Shown in pieces: positions 1-11,964 of a DNA stretch of 64,000 bases; position 1 is the stretch's first letter, and every line of letters starts with the position of its first letter. Source of the stretch: Streptococcus mitis. Lineage in GTDB: Bacteria > Bacillota > Bacilli > Lactobacillales > Streptococcaceae. Location: NCBI RefSeq assembly GCF_002096845.1, contig NZ_NCVK01000059.1, forward strand, positions 106,827 through 170,826, written 5' to 3'. The notes under the pieces are model-generated. The model was not told the DNA's origin. It ran no database searches and worked only from the letters and a program-made list of their open reading frames with translations. A program made the translations under genes and the position numbers.

Positions 1-1
1 A

Positions 2-607
2 GTTATCACAAGAATTGCTAGTTCACAACGTATTTTCAAAAATGAAGCAGGAAGTGTGCAAATTCAAGCTTCAGAAGAAGTATTGAAAAATGTGATAGGT
101 ATTCAAATTCAAGAAGTTCAAGTTAGTGATTTAAGTTCATTAAACTATAAAGCATTTGATCTTCAATTGAAGGATACAGCTGCTAGAACTGTTCAGCCTA
201 ACGGAAAAGTCCTAGTTACTTTTGCTACGGATCAGTCAGTTGAGAATGTTTATGCTGTAGATCCAGAAGGGAAACTACACACTATTGAATTCGAACAAAA
301 AGATGGAAAGATTATTTTTGAAATTAACAATTCTAGTATTTATGCGATGACTTTCCGACACTCCATTGACAATCCACCATTTAAAAATCCTACAGAAGAG
401 AACAAGGCTGAAGAAGTTTCACTGTCATCTAAATTGTTATCTACAAATGAAAACTCTGAATCTAATCGATTAGAGAATAAAGTAAGTAATAATGAGCAGT
501 CTAAGTTACCAAATACAGGTGAAAATAAATCAATAACAACAGTTTTGCTTGGTTTTGTGGGAATGATCCTTGGAGTAATGATTTCTTATAAGCGAAAAGA
601 TAGATAA
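2..607 (+). CDS. LPXTG cell-wall surface protein, C-terminal part (cut by window edge)
   Basis: The reading frame is open to the first base, so only the C-terminal ~200 residues of a larger protein are present. The visible part has a beta-rich segment, then a Glu/Asn/Ser-rich stretch, then a classic sortase A signal: LPNTG near the end, a hydrophobic span of about 20 residues, and a short basic tail (YKRKDR). The protein is therefore covalently anchored to peptidoglycan. Position beside a sialidase suggests a glycan-directed surface enzyme or adhesin, but no catalytic domain is visible and I do not assign a function. The GTG at 56 is internal and should not be taken as the start. Confidence 0.85.
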   Translation, partial: VITRIASSQRIFKNEAGSVQIQASEEVLKNVIGIQIQEVQVSDLSSLNYKAFDLQLKDTAARTVQPNGKVLVTFATDQSVENVYAVDPEGKLHTIEFEQKDGKIIFEINNSSIYAMTFRHSIDNPPFKNPTEENKAEEVSLSSKLLSTNENSESNRLENKVSNNEQSKLPNTGENKSITTVLLGFVGMILGVMISYKRKDR

Positions 608-650
608 TTTTTCTTCAGTTGTTATTTGAACTTTTATGTTCATATAAAAT

Positions 651-830
651 AAACCACTCGCTATGCGAGTGCGCGTCGAAGATTATACTCAAAAAATTCC
701 AAACGCGATACAGTAAAGGTGTTCAAGCTAATTGTAAAGCGAAAAGAGAAAAATATGGAACAAAAGGCTCAGGAGTTATCGTTTACACTCTTTATTGAAG
801 GAGAAAGCCTAGTCCTAACTTAATGACATT
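651..830 (+). mobile_element. Decayed left end of an IS200/IS605-type element
   Basis: The segment starts with a small hairpin (CACTCGC-TAT-GCGAGTG at about 655-671) followed by sequence closely matching 3184-3310, where a fuller IS200-like copy lies, including the RBS and the start of its tnpA (ATGGAACAAAAGGCTC). After roughly 40 codons' worth of sequence the similarity fades, so only the left end and the first tnpA codons survive. IS200/IS605 elements use such subterminal hairpins for Y1-transposase recognition. The exact right boundary is unclear. Confidence 0.7.
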
Positions 831-2770
<1,940 letters not shown>

Positions 2771-2846
2771 AAGCTAATTAATTATAGACATAAGAAAACA
2801 TCTTTGTGTTAGACTTGTCGTTCAAATATAAACGCTAAATTTCAAG

Positions 2847-3005
2847 TTAGTTAGCAACAAAAAATTCTCTGGGAGACTTGTAGTTCAAGCATTTTTTATG
2901 ATAGTTGTTAATCCAATTTTTGATGAATGCGACTTCTTTAGGAGTCGTTTTCTTAGTTTCTTTAGGTAACCATTTATGAATGAGCTTATTGTGATTCTTA
3001 TTATG
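2847..3005 (-). pseudogene. C-terminal fragment of an IS30-family transposase
   Basis: On the minus strand a frame of about 50 codons reads NKLIHKWLPKETKKTTPKEV...WINNYHKKCLNYKSPREF and ends in TAA (complement at 2847-2849). The KWLPKxTKK...P and CLNYKSPREF features are those of the C-terminus of IS30-type DDE transposases as I recall them. No start or catalytic core is present, so this is debris. It lies directly downstream of, and antisense to, the sialidase, and could mark the event that removed the sialidase's 3' end. Confidence 0.65.
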
Positions 3006-3055
3006 TGACTATTAGTCCGAGTCTTGGACAAAAGTCTAACCTTAAATATAAAAAA

Positions 3056-3107
3056 CGAACAAAACGAGTCATCTGACACTCAGAATTCTGTTTTGTTCGC
3101 TTTTTTG
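3056..3107 (+). terminator. Hairpin with T-run
   Basis: GAACAAAAC at 3057-3065 pairs with GTTTTGTTC at 3090-3098, followed by GCTTTTTTG. A-runs on the left side make it plausible as a bidirectional terminator within the IS debris downstream of the sialidase. Confidence 0.55.
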
Positions 3108-3179
3108 TCTAATCTATCGATTTTAAAATGTCATAATAAAGAATTCCTAAAATCAAAATCTTTTTGTCCCAGCCTCAAA

Positions 3180-3935
3180 AAAACCACCCGCTATGCGGGT
3201 GCGCGTCGAAGGTTATACCAAAAAAACTCCGAACGCGATACAATAAAGGTGTTCAATCCAATTGTAAAGCGAAAGGAGAAAAATATGGCACAAAAGGCTC
3301 ATAGTTTATCGCACACAGAGTGGCACTGTTCTATCACATTGTGTTCACCCCTAGGTATAGACGAAAAGTCATCTATAATCAATATCGAAGTAGTTTTGGC
3401 GAAATATTTCATCGCTTGTGTAGTTATAAAGGAGTTGAAATTATCGAGGGTCACTTAATGCCAGACTATGTACATATGTTAGTAAGTATTCCACCAAGGA
3501 TAAGTGTTTCAAGTTTCATGGGGTATTTAAAAGGTAAAAGTGCACTCATGATGTTTGACAAACACGCCAATCTCAAGTACAAGTTTGGGAATCGGCATTT
3601 CTGGGCGGAAGGTTATTATGTAAGTACAGTAGGGCTTAATAAAGCCACAATTGAAATAGAGTCAAGATTAAAGAAATTATCCAGTGGATGATTTCTTCAC
3701 GAGTATGAAAATTTGAGAACGAGTAAAGCATGATATAGCACTAGATAAATTAAGTATAGAAGAATATGAGGATCTCTTTAGGGATAGTGGTAAGTAATAC
3801 CAAAGCCTCTTTAAGAGGCAAGTGATGAGTCAAGAACAATAAGGCTTGAACAACGTGAAAGCCAGCGTCTTTAGGCGCTGGCTGGTAATTTGGGCTTATT
3901 GCCCTGGTTCAAACCACCCGTTTGACGGGTGGTCA
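3180..3935 (+). mobile_element. IS200/IS605-type insertion sequence, inactive
   Basis: About 750 bp bounded by two imperfect subterminal hairpins: left CACCCGC-TAT-GCGGGTG (~3185-3201) and right CCACCCG-TTTGA-CGGGTGG (3914-3932). It carries a single small transposase gene, here broken. No terminal inverted repeats or target duplication are expected for this family. A decayed sister copy sits at 651-830. A further hairpin with a GCCAGCG/CGCTGGC stem lies near 3861-3880, inside the element after the transposase. Confidence 0.8.
3284..3797 (+). pseudogene. tnpA: IS200-type Y1 transposase (TnpA), frameshifted
   Basis: The frame opens MAQKAHSLSHTEW at 3284, then the conserved HIVFTPRYRRK segment continues in another frame from about 3322, so a frameshift lies near 3320-3330. 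The central part (EGHLMPDYVHMLVSIPP, with the HUH-type region altered to DYVHM from the usual DHVHM, and GNRHFWAEGYYVSTVG) is well preserved. After VGLNKATIE the frame is lost again, and the usual C-terminal end (ALDKLSIEEYEDLFRDSGK, TAA at 3795-3797) follows in a third register. At least two lesions plus the changed HUH motif make it inactive. Confidence 0.82.
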
Positions 3936-3983
3936 TGATTAGTTTTAGTTCATTTGGTTGTATATACGGATATTTATGTTATC

Positions 3984-4102
3984 TGAAACTACTTTCAGAA
4001 ACAGCTGTTCTATAAAATACTTTTGAAACTGTAATCTATCCTACTACAAAGTATTGAAAGCGCTTCATAAATGATATATAATAAACTCATAAGAACAAAG
4101 AA
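3984..4102 (+). promoter_or_regulatory. nanE-satABC promoter with cre site and repeated TGAAAC elements
   Basis: TTGAAA (4054-4059), 17-bp spacer, TATAAT (4077-4082). TGAAAGCGCTTCA (from 4056) overlaps the -35 and spacer and fits a CcpA cre operator, implying catabolite repression. Upstream lie the dyad TGAAACTACTTTCA (3984-3997) and a second GAAACT (4025-4030). The same three elements occur at the same distances before the lyase gene at 9602-9700. Their place upstream of the -35 fits an activator; the RpiR-type regulator at 12366-13217 is the obvious candidate (inference). Confidence 0.75.
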
Positions 4103-4116
4103 AAGGAGGAAAGAGG

Positions 4117-4815
4117 ATGCCACAGATTACTAAAGAAGCCTTGATTGAACAAATCAAAGATGGAATCATCGTTTCTTGTCAGGCCCTTCCTCACGAACCG
4201 CTTTATACAGAAGCGGGAGGAGTCATTCCCTTGCTGGTCAAAGCAGCTGAGCAAGGTGGAGCAGTCGGTATCCGAGCAAATAGTGTTCGTGATATCAAAG
4301 AAATCAAGGAGGTTACAAAACTTCCGATTATCGGGATTATCAAACGAGATTATCCACCTCAAGAACCCTTCATCACGGCTACTATGAAAGAAGTTGATGA
4401 ACTAGCAGAACTAGATATTGAAGTGATTGCTCTAGACTGTACTAAACGCGAACGCTATGATGGTTTAGAGATTCAGGAGTTCATTCGTCAGGTTAAGGAG
4501 AAATATCCTAACCAGCTCTTGATGGCTGACACAAGTACTTTTGAAGAAGGATTGGCGGCTGTTGAAGCAGGAATTGACTTTGTCGGAACAACCTTATCAG
4601 GATACACATCTTACAGTCCTAAAGTGGATGGTCCCGATTTTGAATTGATCAAAAAACTTTGTGATGCTGGTGTAGATGTCATTGCCGAAGGGAAAATTCA
4701 TACACCAGAACAAGCCAAACAAATCCTGGGATACGGAGTGCGAGGTATCGTTGTTGGTGGCGCTATTACTAGACCAAAAGAGATTACAGAACGCTTCGTT
4801 GCTGGTCTTAAATAA
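4117..4815 (+). CDS. nanE: N-acetylmannosamine-6-phosphate 2-epimerase
   Basis: 232-residue TIM-barrel enzyme converting ManNAc-6-P to GlcNAc-6-P, the step that feeds sialic acid carbon into amino-sugar metabolism. Typical NanE segments are visible: [13 protein letters not shown] near residue 49, [11 protein letters not shown] near 70, [32 protein letters not shown], and the C-terminal phosphate-binding [15 protein letters not shown]. The ATG follows a strong AAAGGAGGAAAGAGG. It is first in the sat operon, with the solute-binding protein starting about 110 bp downstream. In TIGR4 I recall a PTS gene between nanE and the transporter; it is absent here. Confidence 0.93.
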   Translation: MPQITKEALIEQIKDGIIVSCQALPHEPLYTEAGGVIPLLVKAAEQGGAVGIRANSVRDIKEIKEVTKLPIIGIIKRDYPPQEPFITATMKEVDELAELDIEVIALDCTKRERYDGLEIQEFIRQVKEKYPNQLLMADTSTFEEGLAAVEAGIDFVGTTLSGYTSYSPKVDGPDFELIKKLCDAGVDVIAEGKIHTPEQAKQILGYGVRGIVVGGAITRPKEITERFVAGLK

Positions 4816-4852
4816 CACAATCTTAAAACAGAGGAGAGTGGTGGATGCGTAG

Positions 4853-6256
<1,404 letters not shown>

Positions 6257-6275
6257 GCACTAAATCAGATTGATT

Positions 6276-6326
6276 CCTCCCTTTTCCCTGTGCATAGTCT
6301 ATGTAAGAAAAGGGAGGCTTTTGTTT
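6276..6326 (+). terminator. Terminator between satA and satB
   Basis: CCTCCCTTTTC (6276-6286) pairs perfectly with GAAAAGGGAGG (6307-6317), followed by CTTTTGTTT. Being inside the operon it probably gives partial termination, raising binding-protein over permease levels. Confidence 0.85.
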
Positions 6327-6456
6327 GAAATGTAAGGAACTGTCACGAAATTAAAATGAAGTTCTTACATAAGCGAATCTTAAAAAATTTCATTTTGATT
6401 TTAAAACAGTTCAAGAAAGTCAAAAAATTATTCTATTTGAAAGAGAGGTGCCGACT

Positions 6457-7344
6457 GTGAAAGTCAATAAAATTCGTATGCGGGAAACAGTGATTTCCTA
6501 TGCTTTCCTAGCACCAGTGTTGTTCTTCTTTGTCATCTTTGTATTGGCTCCTATGGTAATGGGATTCATTACAAGTTTCTTTAATTACTCTATGACAAAC
6601 TTTGAGTTTGTAGGCTTAAACAACTATATCCGTATGTTTAAAGACCCTGTCTTTATGAAGTCTTTGATCAACACGGTTATCCTGGTTATTGGATCTGTGC
6701 CAGTTGTTGTTCTATTCTCGCTCTTTGTAGCATCACAAACCTATCACCAAAATGCTATTGCCAGATCTTTCTACCGTTTCGTCTTCTTCCTTCCTGTTGT
6801 AACAGGTAGCGTTGCCGTAACAGTTGTATGGAAATGGATCTATGACCCACTATCAGGGATTCTAAATTTTGTCCTCAAGTCAAGTCATATCATCAGCCAG
6901 AACATTTCTTGGCTAGGAGACAAACACTGGGCTTTGATGGCGATTATGATTATCCTTTTGACAACTTCAGTTGGTCAGCCGATTATCCTTTATATCGCTG
7001 CTATGGGGAATATTGACAATTCACTGGTTGAAGCGGCGCGTGTTGACGGTGCAACTGAGTTTCAAGTTTTCTGGAAGATTAAATGGCCAAGCCTTCTTCC
7101 AACAACCCTTTATATTGCAATCATTACAACAATCAACTCATTCCAGTGTTTCGCCTTGATTCAGCTTTTGACTTCAGGTGGTCCAAACTACTCAACAAGT
7201 ACACTTATGTACTACCTTTACGAAAAAGCCTTCCAATTGACAGAGTATGGATATGCCAACACAATCGGTGTATTCCTAGCGGTTATGATTGCTATCGTCA
7301 GCTTTGTTCAATTTAAAGTGCTTGGAAACGATGTAGAATACTAA
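6457..7344 (+). CDS. satB: Sialic acid ABC transporter permease 1
   Basis: About 295 residues, a MalF/CUT1-type permease with six predicted membrane segments. The EAA loop that contacts the ATPase reads EAARVDGATEFQVFWKI. I prefer the GTG at 6457 because AAGAGAGG lies 7-10 bases before it; a GTG at 6448 would overlap that RBS. It is separated from satA by a terminator and a ~190-bp gap and from satC by 15 bp. Works with SatA, SatC and a shared ATPase to import sialic acid. Confidence 0.9.
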   Translation: MKVNKIRMRETVISYAFLAPVLFFFVIFVLAPMVMGFITSFFNYSMTNFEFVGLNNYIRMFKDPVFMKSLINTVILVIGSVPVVVLFSLFVASQTYHQNAIARSFYRFVFFLPVVTGSVAVTVVWKWIYDPLSGILNFVLKSSHIISQNISWLGDKHWALMAIMIILLTTSVGQPIILYIAAMGNIDNSLVEAARVDGATEFQVFWKIKWPSLLPTTLYIAIITTINSFQCFALIQLLTSGGPNYSTSTLMYYLYEKAFQLTEYGYANTIGVFLAVMIAIVSFVQFKVLGNDVEY

Positions 7345-7359
7345 CGAAAGGAGACAGCT

Positions 7360-8199
7360 ATGCAATCTACACAAAAGAAACCCTTAACAGCTTTCACTGT
7401 TATTTCAACTATTATCTTGCTCTTGTTGACTGTGCTGTTCATCTTTCCATTCTACTGGATCTTGACAGGTGCCTTTAAATCTCAGCCAGACACAATCGTA
7501 ATTCCACCACAATGGTTCCCTAAAATGCCAACCATGGAAAACTTCCAACAACTCATGGTGCAAAACCCTGCTATGCAATGGATGTGGAACTCAGTATTTA
7601 TCTCATTGGTAACCATGTTCCTAGTCTGTGCAACCTCTTCTCTAGCAGGTTATGTATTGGCTAAAAAACGTTTCTATGGTCAACGTATCCTATTTGCCAT
7701 CTTCATCGCTGCTATGGCTCTTCCAAAACAAGTTGTCCTTGTGCCATTGGTACGTATCGTCAACTTCATGGGAATCCATGACACTCTTTGGGCAGTTATC
7801 TTGCCTTTGATTGGATGGCCGTTTGGTGTCTTCCTCATGAAACAATTCAGCGAAAACATCCCAACAGAATTGCTTGAATCAGCTAAAATTGATGGCTGTG
7901 GTGAGATTCGCACTTTCTGGAGCGTAGCCTTCCCAATTGTGAAACCAGGATTTGCAGCCCTTGCAATCTTCACCTTCATCAACACTTGGAACGACTACTT
8001 CATGCAATTGGTAATGTTGACTTCACGTCAAAACTTGACCATCTCACTTGGGGTTGCGACCATGCAGGCTGAAATGGCAACCAACTATGGTCTGATCATG
8101 GCAGGTGCCGCTCTTGCAGCTGTACCAATCGTAACAGTCTTCCTAGTCTTCCAAAAATCCTTCACACAGGGTATTACTATGGGAGCGGTTAAAGGATAA
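7360..8199 (+). CDS. satC: Sialic acid ABC transporter permease 2
   Basis: 279 residues, MalG/CUT1-type permease with six membrane segments and the EAA loop ESAKIDGCGEIRTFWSVAFP around residues 169-190. Start follows GAAAGGAGACAGCT. Last gene of the transporter set; a BOX repeat follows immediately after the stop codon. Confidence 0.9.
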   Translation: MQSTQKKPLTAFTVISTIILLLLTVLFIFPFYWILTGAFKSQPDTIVIPPQWFPKMPTMENFQQLMVQNPAMQWMWNSVFISLVTMFLVCATSSLAGYVLAKKRFYGQRILFAIFIAAMALPKQVVLVPLVRIVNFMGIHDTLWAVILPLIGWPFGVFLMKQFSENIPTELLESAKIDGCGEIRTFWSVAFPIVKPGFAALAIFTFINTWNDYFMQLVMLTSRQNLTISLGVATMQAEMATNYGLIMAGAALAAVPIVTVFLVFQKSFTQGITMGAVKG

Positions 8200-8306
8200 T
8201 ACTCTGCGAAAATCGAATTCAAACTACGTCAGCGTCACCTTGCCATACTTAAGTATTGCCTGCGGTTAGCTTCCTAGTTTGGTCTTCAATTTTCATTGAG
8301 TATAGG
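8199..8306 (+). repeat. BOX element (boxA-boxC type, diverged)
   Basis: Begins with a version of ATACTCTTCGAAAATC, carries the CGTCAGCGTC core typical of boxA, then GCGGTTAGCTTCCTAGTTTG and ends TTTTCATTGAGTAT (boxC). BOX repeats are characteristic of pneumococcus and close relatives. No boxB module is present in this copy. Confidence 0.85.
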
Positions 8307-8364
8307 AAAATCAATCTATCAAGATACAGAAATATATTTTATAGATTTAGAGAATATAGAGGTT

Positions 8365-8424
8365 ATAAGTGTCTACAAAATGGAGGGTATGCAGTTACTT
8401 TATGAAGTTTTGTCAGACACTTAT
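8365..8424. repeat. Inverted repeat upstream of the YhcH-type gene
   Basis: ATAAGTGTCTACAAAA (8365-8380) is the near-perfect reverse complement of TTTTGTCAGACACTTAT (8408-8424), with one extra base. Loop is about 27 bases. It lies ~47 bp before the next start codon and has no T-run, so it is more likely a regulatory structure or the ends of a tiny element than a terminator. Confidence 0.6.
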
Positions 8425-8471
8425 TAACTTAAGAATGATTTTAGTTAACTATCAGAAACGAAGGAAAGAGT

Positions 8472-8924
8472 ATGATTTTTGACGATTTGAAAAACATTAC
8501 CTTTTACAAAGGAATTCATCCCAATCTAGACAAGGCTATCGACTATCTCTACCAGCACCGTAAGGATTCTTTCGAATTAGGTAAGTATGAGATTGACGGG
8601 GACAAGGTCTTTCTAGTTGTTCAGGAAAATGTCCTCAATCAAGCTGAAAATGATCAATTTGAGCATCATAAAAACTATGCAGATTTGCATTTGCTGGTAG
8701 AAGGACATGAATATTCGAGTTACGGTTCACGTATCAAAGATGAAGCAGTAGCATTCGACGAAGCGAGTGACATTGGCTTTGTTCATTGTCACGAAAACTA
8801 CCCACTTTTGTTGGGTTATCACAATTTTGCGATTTTCTTTCCAGGAGAACCACACCAGCCAAATGGCTATGCAGGTATGGAAGATAAGGTTCGCAAATAT
8901 CTCTTTAAAATTTTGATTGATTAA
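8472..8924 (+). CDS. YhcH/YjgK/YiaL family protein, probable sialic acid anomerase (NanQ-like)
   Basis: 150 residues with the family's features: LxxHxxYxDLHLLVEGHEY-type segment (FEHHKNYADLHLLVEGHE) and the C-terminal FFPGEPHQPNGY with conserved His/Glu likely binding metal. The E. coli member YhcH (NanQ) speeds interconversion of sialic acid anomers ahead of the lyase. Placement between transporter and lyase fits this role. RBS AAGGAAAGAG precedes the ATG. The next gene starts ~20 bp after its stop. Confidence 0.82.
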   Translation: MIFDDLKNITFYKGIHPNLDKAIDYLYQHRKDSFELGKYEIDGDKVFLVVQENVLNQAENDQFEHHKNYADLHLLVEGHEYSSYGSRIKDEAVAFDEASDIGFVHCHENYPLLLGYHNFAIFFPGEPHQPNGYAGMEDKVRKYLFKILID

Positions 8925-8943
8925 AAAATCAGGAGGAGCAAAC

Positions 8944-9588
8944 ATGGCACAAAAAGGAGTAAGCCTTATCAAGGCAGCATTTGATACAGATAACTTTCTC
9001 ATGCGTTTTAGTGAGAAAGTCTTGGATATCGTGACAGCCAATCTTCTTTTTGTTGTCTCTTGTTTGCCCATCGTGACGATTGGAGTGGCCAAAATTAGTC
9101 TCTACGAGACTATGTTTGAGATTAAGAAGAGCAGACGTGTGCCTGTCTTTAAAATCTATCTAAGAGTTTTTAGGCAAAATCTGAAACTAGGTTTTCAGTT
9201 GGGGTTGTTGGAGTTAGGAATTGTATTTCTTGCTCTTTCAGATCTCTATCTCTTCTGGGGTCAGACAGCTATGCCTTTCCAAATGGTAAAAGCTATTTGT
9301 CTAGGCGTTCTTATCTTCCTCACTATCGTGATGTTGGCTAGCTATCCCATCGCCGCACGCTATGATTTGACTTGGAAAGAAGTGTTACAAAAAGGACTTA
9401 TCTTGGCAAGTTTTAACTTTCCTTGGTTCTTCCTCATGTTAGCTATTCTCTTTCTCATTGTGATGGTTCTTTATCTGTCCGCCTTCAGTTTACTTTTAGG
9501 TGGCTCAGCCTTCCTGCTTTTTGGATTTGGCTTATTAGTTTTTATCCAGACTGGATTGATGGAGAAAATTTTCGCAAAATACCAATAG
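8944..9588 (+). CDS. DUF624 (YesL-like) membrane protein
   Basis: About 214 residues with five or six hydrophobic segments. The N-terminus (FMRFSEKVLDIVTANLLFVVSCLPIVTIG pattern) is typical of DUF624 proteins, which often lie in sugar-uptake operons beside CUT1 transporters; their function is unknown. The ATG at 8944 is chosen because AGGAGGAG lies just before it; an upstream in-frame ATG at 8917 overlaps the previous gene and lacks an RBS. Confidence 0.75.
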   Translation: MAQKGVSLIKAAFDTDNFLMRFSEKVLDIVTANLLFVVSCLPIVTIGVAKISLYETMFEIKKSRRVPVFKIYLRVFRQNLKLGFQLGLLELGIVFLALSDLYLFWGQTAMPFQMVKAICLGVLIFLTIVMLASYPIAARYDLTWKEVLQKGLILASFNFPWFFLMLAILFLIVMVLYLSAFSLLLGGSAFLLFGFGLLVFIQTGLMEKIFAKYQ

Positions 9589-9601
9589 GATGGCTTGTCT
9601 A

Positions 9602-9700
9602 TGAAACTACTTTCAAGCCATAAACATTTCAAAAATCATATCGAAACTAAAATCTAAGTGTACACAAGATATTGAAAGCGTTTTTCACAAGGTGTATACT
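9602..9700 (+). promoter_or_regulatory. Promoter of the lyase-kinase operon, twin of the nanE promoter
   Basis: TTGAAA (9672-9677), 17-bp spacer, TATACT (9695-9700). A cre-like TGAAAGCG...TTTTTCAC overlaps the -35. The dyad TGAAACTACTTTCA (9602-9615) lies exactly 70 bases before the -35 and a GAAACT (9643-9648) exactly 29 bases before it, matching the nanE promoter without gaps. Confidence 0.75.
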
Positions 9701-9760
9701 AAACACGTAAAGAATAAATCCTGCTGTTAGCAGAAAAAAATAAATCTTAGGAGAAAATCT

Positions 9761-10678
9761 ATGTCAGATTTAAAAAAATATGAAGGTGTCATTCCAGCCT
9801 TCTACGCATGTTATGATGATCAAGGAGAAGTAAGTCCAGAGCGCACACGTGCCTTGGTGCAATACTTCATTGATAAAGGTGTTCAAGGTCTTTATGTCAA
9901 TGGTTCTTCTGGTGAATGTATCTACCAAAGCGTTGAAGACCGCAAGTTAATCTTGGAAGAAGTCATGGCAGTTGCCAAAGGTAAATTGACCATCATTGCT
10001 CACGTTGCTTGCAACAATACTAAAGACAGTATGGAACTTGCTCGCCATGCAGAAAGCTTGGGTGTAGACGCTATTGCAACGATTCCACCTATTTACTTCC
10101 GCTTGCCTGAGTATTCAGTTGCTAAATACTGGAACGATATCAGTTCTGCAGCACCAAACACAGACTACGTGATTTATAACATTCCTCAATTAGCAGGAGT
10201 TGCTTTGACTCCAAGCCTTTACACAGAAATGTTGAAGAATCCACGTGTTATCGGTGTTAAGAACTCTTCTATGCCAGTTCAAGATATCCAAACCTTTGTG
10301 AGCCTTGGGGGAGAAGACCACATCGTCTTTAATGGTCCAGATGAACAGTTCCTAGGTGGTCGTCTCATGGGTGCAAAAGCAGGTATCGGTGGTACTTATG
10401 GTGCTATGCCAGAACTCTTTTTGAAACTCAATCAGTTGATTGCTGACAAAGACTTGGAAACAGCGCGTGAATTGCAGTACGCTATCAACGCTATCATTGG
10501 TAAACTCACTTCTGCACATGGAAATATGTATGGTGTCATTAAAGAAGTCTTGAAGATCAATGAAGGACTGAACATTGGTTCTGTTCGTTCACCATTGACA
10601 CCAGTGACTGAAGAAGATCGTCCAGTTGTAGAAGCAGCTGCAGCCTTGATTCGTGAAACCAAGGAGCGCTTCCTATAA
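9761..10678 (+). CDS. nanA: N-acetylneuraminate lyase
   Basis: 305-residue class I aldolase that splits sialic acid into ManNAc and pyruvate. Seen: substrate carboxylate-binding GSSGE (48-52), catalytic Tyr139 (in YVIYN) and Schiff-base Lys167 (in VIGVKNSS), plus GIGGTYG. This is the DapA/NanA TIM-barrel family; the nan context decides for the lyase. Symbol nanA here is the general lyase name, not the pneumococcal sialidase. Start follows TTAGGAGAAAATCT. The kinase gene begins 17 bp downstream. Confidence 0.93.
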   Translation: MSDLKKYEGVIPAFYACYDDQGEVSPERTRALVQYFIDKGVQGLYVNGSSGECIYQSVEDRKLILEEVMAVAKGKLTIIAHVACNNTKDSMELARHAESLGVDAIATIPPIYFRLPEYSVAKYWNDISSAAPNTDYVIYNIPQLAGVALTPSLYTEMLKNPRVIGVKNSSMPVQDIQTFVSLGGEDHIVFNGPDEQFLGGRLMGAKAGIGGTYGAMPELFLKLNQLIADKDLETARELQYAINAIIGKLTSAHGNMYGVIKEVLKINEGLNIGSVRSPLTPVTEEDRPVVEAAAALIRETKERFL

Positions 10679-10695
10679 TCCATAAGGAGGTATTT

Positions 10696-11580
10696 ATGAC
10701 ACACTATGTTGCAATTGATATCGGTGGAACCAACATCAAATATGGTTTGATTGACCAAGAAGGACAACTTGTTGAATCGCATGAAATGCCAACAGAGGCG
10801 CATAAGGGTGGACCTCATATCTTACAAAAGACCAAAGATATCGTAGCCAGCTATTTAGAAAAAGGCCCAGTAGCAGGTGTTGCCATTTCTTCTGCAGGAA
10901 TGGTGGACCCTGATAAGGGTGAGATTTTCTATGCTGGACCTCAGATTCCAAATTATGCAGGAACCAAGTTCAAGAAGGAAATCGAGACTAGCTTTGCTAT
11001 TCCTTGTGAGATTGAAAATGATGTCAACTGTGCAGGTCTGGCTGAGGCAGTATCTGGTTCAGGTAAAGGAGCGAGTGTCACTCTTTGCTTGACTATTGGA
11101 ACCGGTATCGGTGGTTGCTTGATTATGGATGGGAAAGTCTTCCATGGTTTTAGCAATTCAGCCTGCGAAGTCGGTTATATGCATATGCAGGATGGAGATT
11201 TCCAAGATTTGGCCTCTACGACAGCCTTGGTGGAGTATGTAGCAGCAGGTCATGGAGATCCAGTTGATCAGTGGAATGGCAGACGTATCTTTAAGGAAGC
11301 CACTGAAGGAAACAAAATTTGCATGGAAGGCATTGACCGGATGGTAGATTACCTTGGGAAAGGTCTGGCAAATATTTGCTACGTTGCTAATCCAGAAGTA
11401 GTCATTCTCGGTGGCGGTATCATGGGACAAGAGGCAATCCTCAAACCCAAGATCCGTACAGCCTTGAAGGAATCCTTGGTGCCAAGCCTAGCTGAAAAAA
11501 CACGATTAGAATTTGCCCATCACCAAAATACAGCAGGTATGTTGGGCGCTTATTATCATTTTAAAACAAAACAATCCTAG
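10696..11580 (+). CDS. nanK: ROK-family sugar kinase, probable N-acetylmannosamine kinase
   Basis: 294 residues. N-terminal phosphate-binding DIGGTNIKYG (8-17), central ENDVNCAGLAE, second glycine motif CLTIGTGIGG, and GGGIMGQ near 238. The zinc-binding CxCGxxGC motif of many ROK proteins is absent. There is no N-terminal DNA-binding domain, so it is a kinase and not a ROK repressor. Together with the lyase before it, it would make ManNAc-6-P, the NanE substrate. Its TAG stop lies inside the downstream terminator stem. Kinase identity is inferred from context. Confidence 0.85.
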   Translation: MTHYVAIDIGGTNIKYGLIDQEGQLVESHEMPTEAHKGGPHILQKTKDIVASYLEKGPVAGVAISSAGMVDPDKGEIFYAGPQIPNYAGTKFKKEIETSFAIPCEIENDVNCAGLAEAVSGSGKGASVTLCLTIGTGIGGCLIMDGKVFHGFSNSACEVGYMHMQDGDFQDLASTTALVEYVAAGHGDPVDQWNGRRIFKEATEGNKICMEGIDRMVDYLGKGLANICYVANPEVVILGGGIMGQEAILKPKIRTALKESLVPSLAEKTRLEFAHHQNTAGMLGAYYHFKTKQS

Positions 11581-11608
11581 TTTGGCTCAGCCAAACTAGG
11601 ATTTTCTA
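11573..11608 (+). terminator. Terminator after nanK, copy 1 of a duplicated hairpin
   Basis: AATCCTAGTTTGG-CTCA-CCAAACTAGGATTTTCT: a perfect stem followed by T's that also contains the nanK stop codon. An identical hairpin occurs at 12343-12377 at the other side of the toxin-antitoxin pair. Confidence 0.9.
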
Positions 11609-11619
11609 ATTAAGCTCCC

Positions 11620-11647
11620 TTGACTTTCTTTATAATTGTGAGATAAT
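11620..11647 (+). promoter_or_regulatory. Promoter of the toxin-antitoxin operon
   Basis: TTGACT (11620-11625), 16-bp spacer, GATAAT (11642-11647), then AAAGGAG about 10 bp before the antitoxin ATG. Confidence 0.55.
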
Positions 11648-11676
11648 AAATAAAATATATAAAGGAGTTATATAAA

Positions 11677-11964
11677 ATGGCTATAGCGAATTCAAATAAA
11701 ATTGTGACCTTCCAAGCTAATAGAGAATTGGTAAATGATGCCATGGAAGTGTTAAAAGAACAAAATCTCTCTCTTTCATCGGCACTCAGATTATTTTTAA
11801 AGAATGTTGCCGTAACAAATGAAGTAGATTTACTGAGTGAAGAGGAATTAGAGAAGGAGTATTTGTTTAGACAATTACAAGCAGAAGTTCAAGAAAGTTA
11901 TGCTAAGATTGAGGCTGGAAATTACTTGACAGATGAGGATGTTGTGACACGCTATGGATTATAA
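11677..11964 (+). CDS. RelB/DinJ-type antitoxin
   Basis: 95 residues. N-terminal ribbon-helix-helix pattern (IVTFQANRELVNDAMEVLKEQNLSLSSALRLFLKN, given in parts: beta strand 8-14, helices 16-28 and 32-43), then an acidic C-terminal tail that would wrap the toxin. As in other type II systems it probably autorepresses its operon. The stop overlaps the toxin start by 11 bases, indicating translational coupling. Confidence 0.85.
   Translation: MAIANSNKIVTFQANRELVNDAMEVLKEQNLSLSSALRLFLKNVAVTNEVDLLSEEELEKEYLFRQLQAEVQESYAKIEAGNYLTDEDVVTRYGL

Noticed and set aside
3024..3458. 144-codon plus-strand frame before the IS200 transposase
   Set aside because: It joins IS30 debris, a terminator and the out-of-frame start of tnpA; no single protein is implied.
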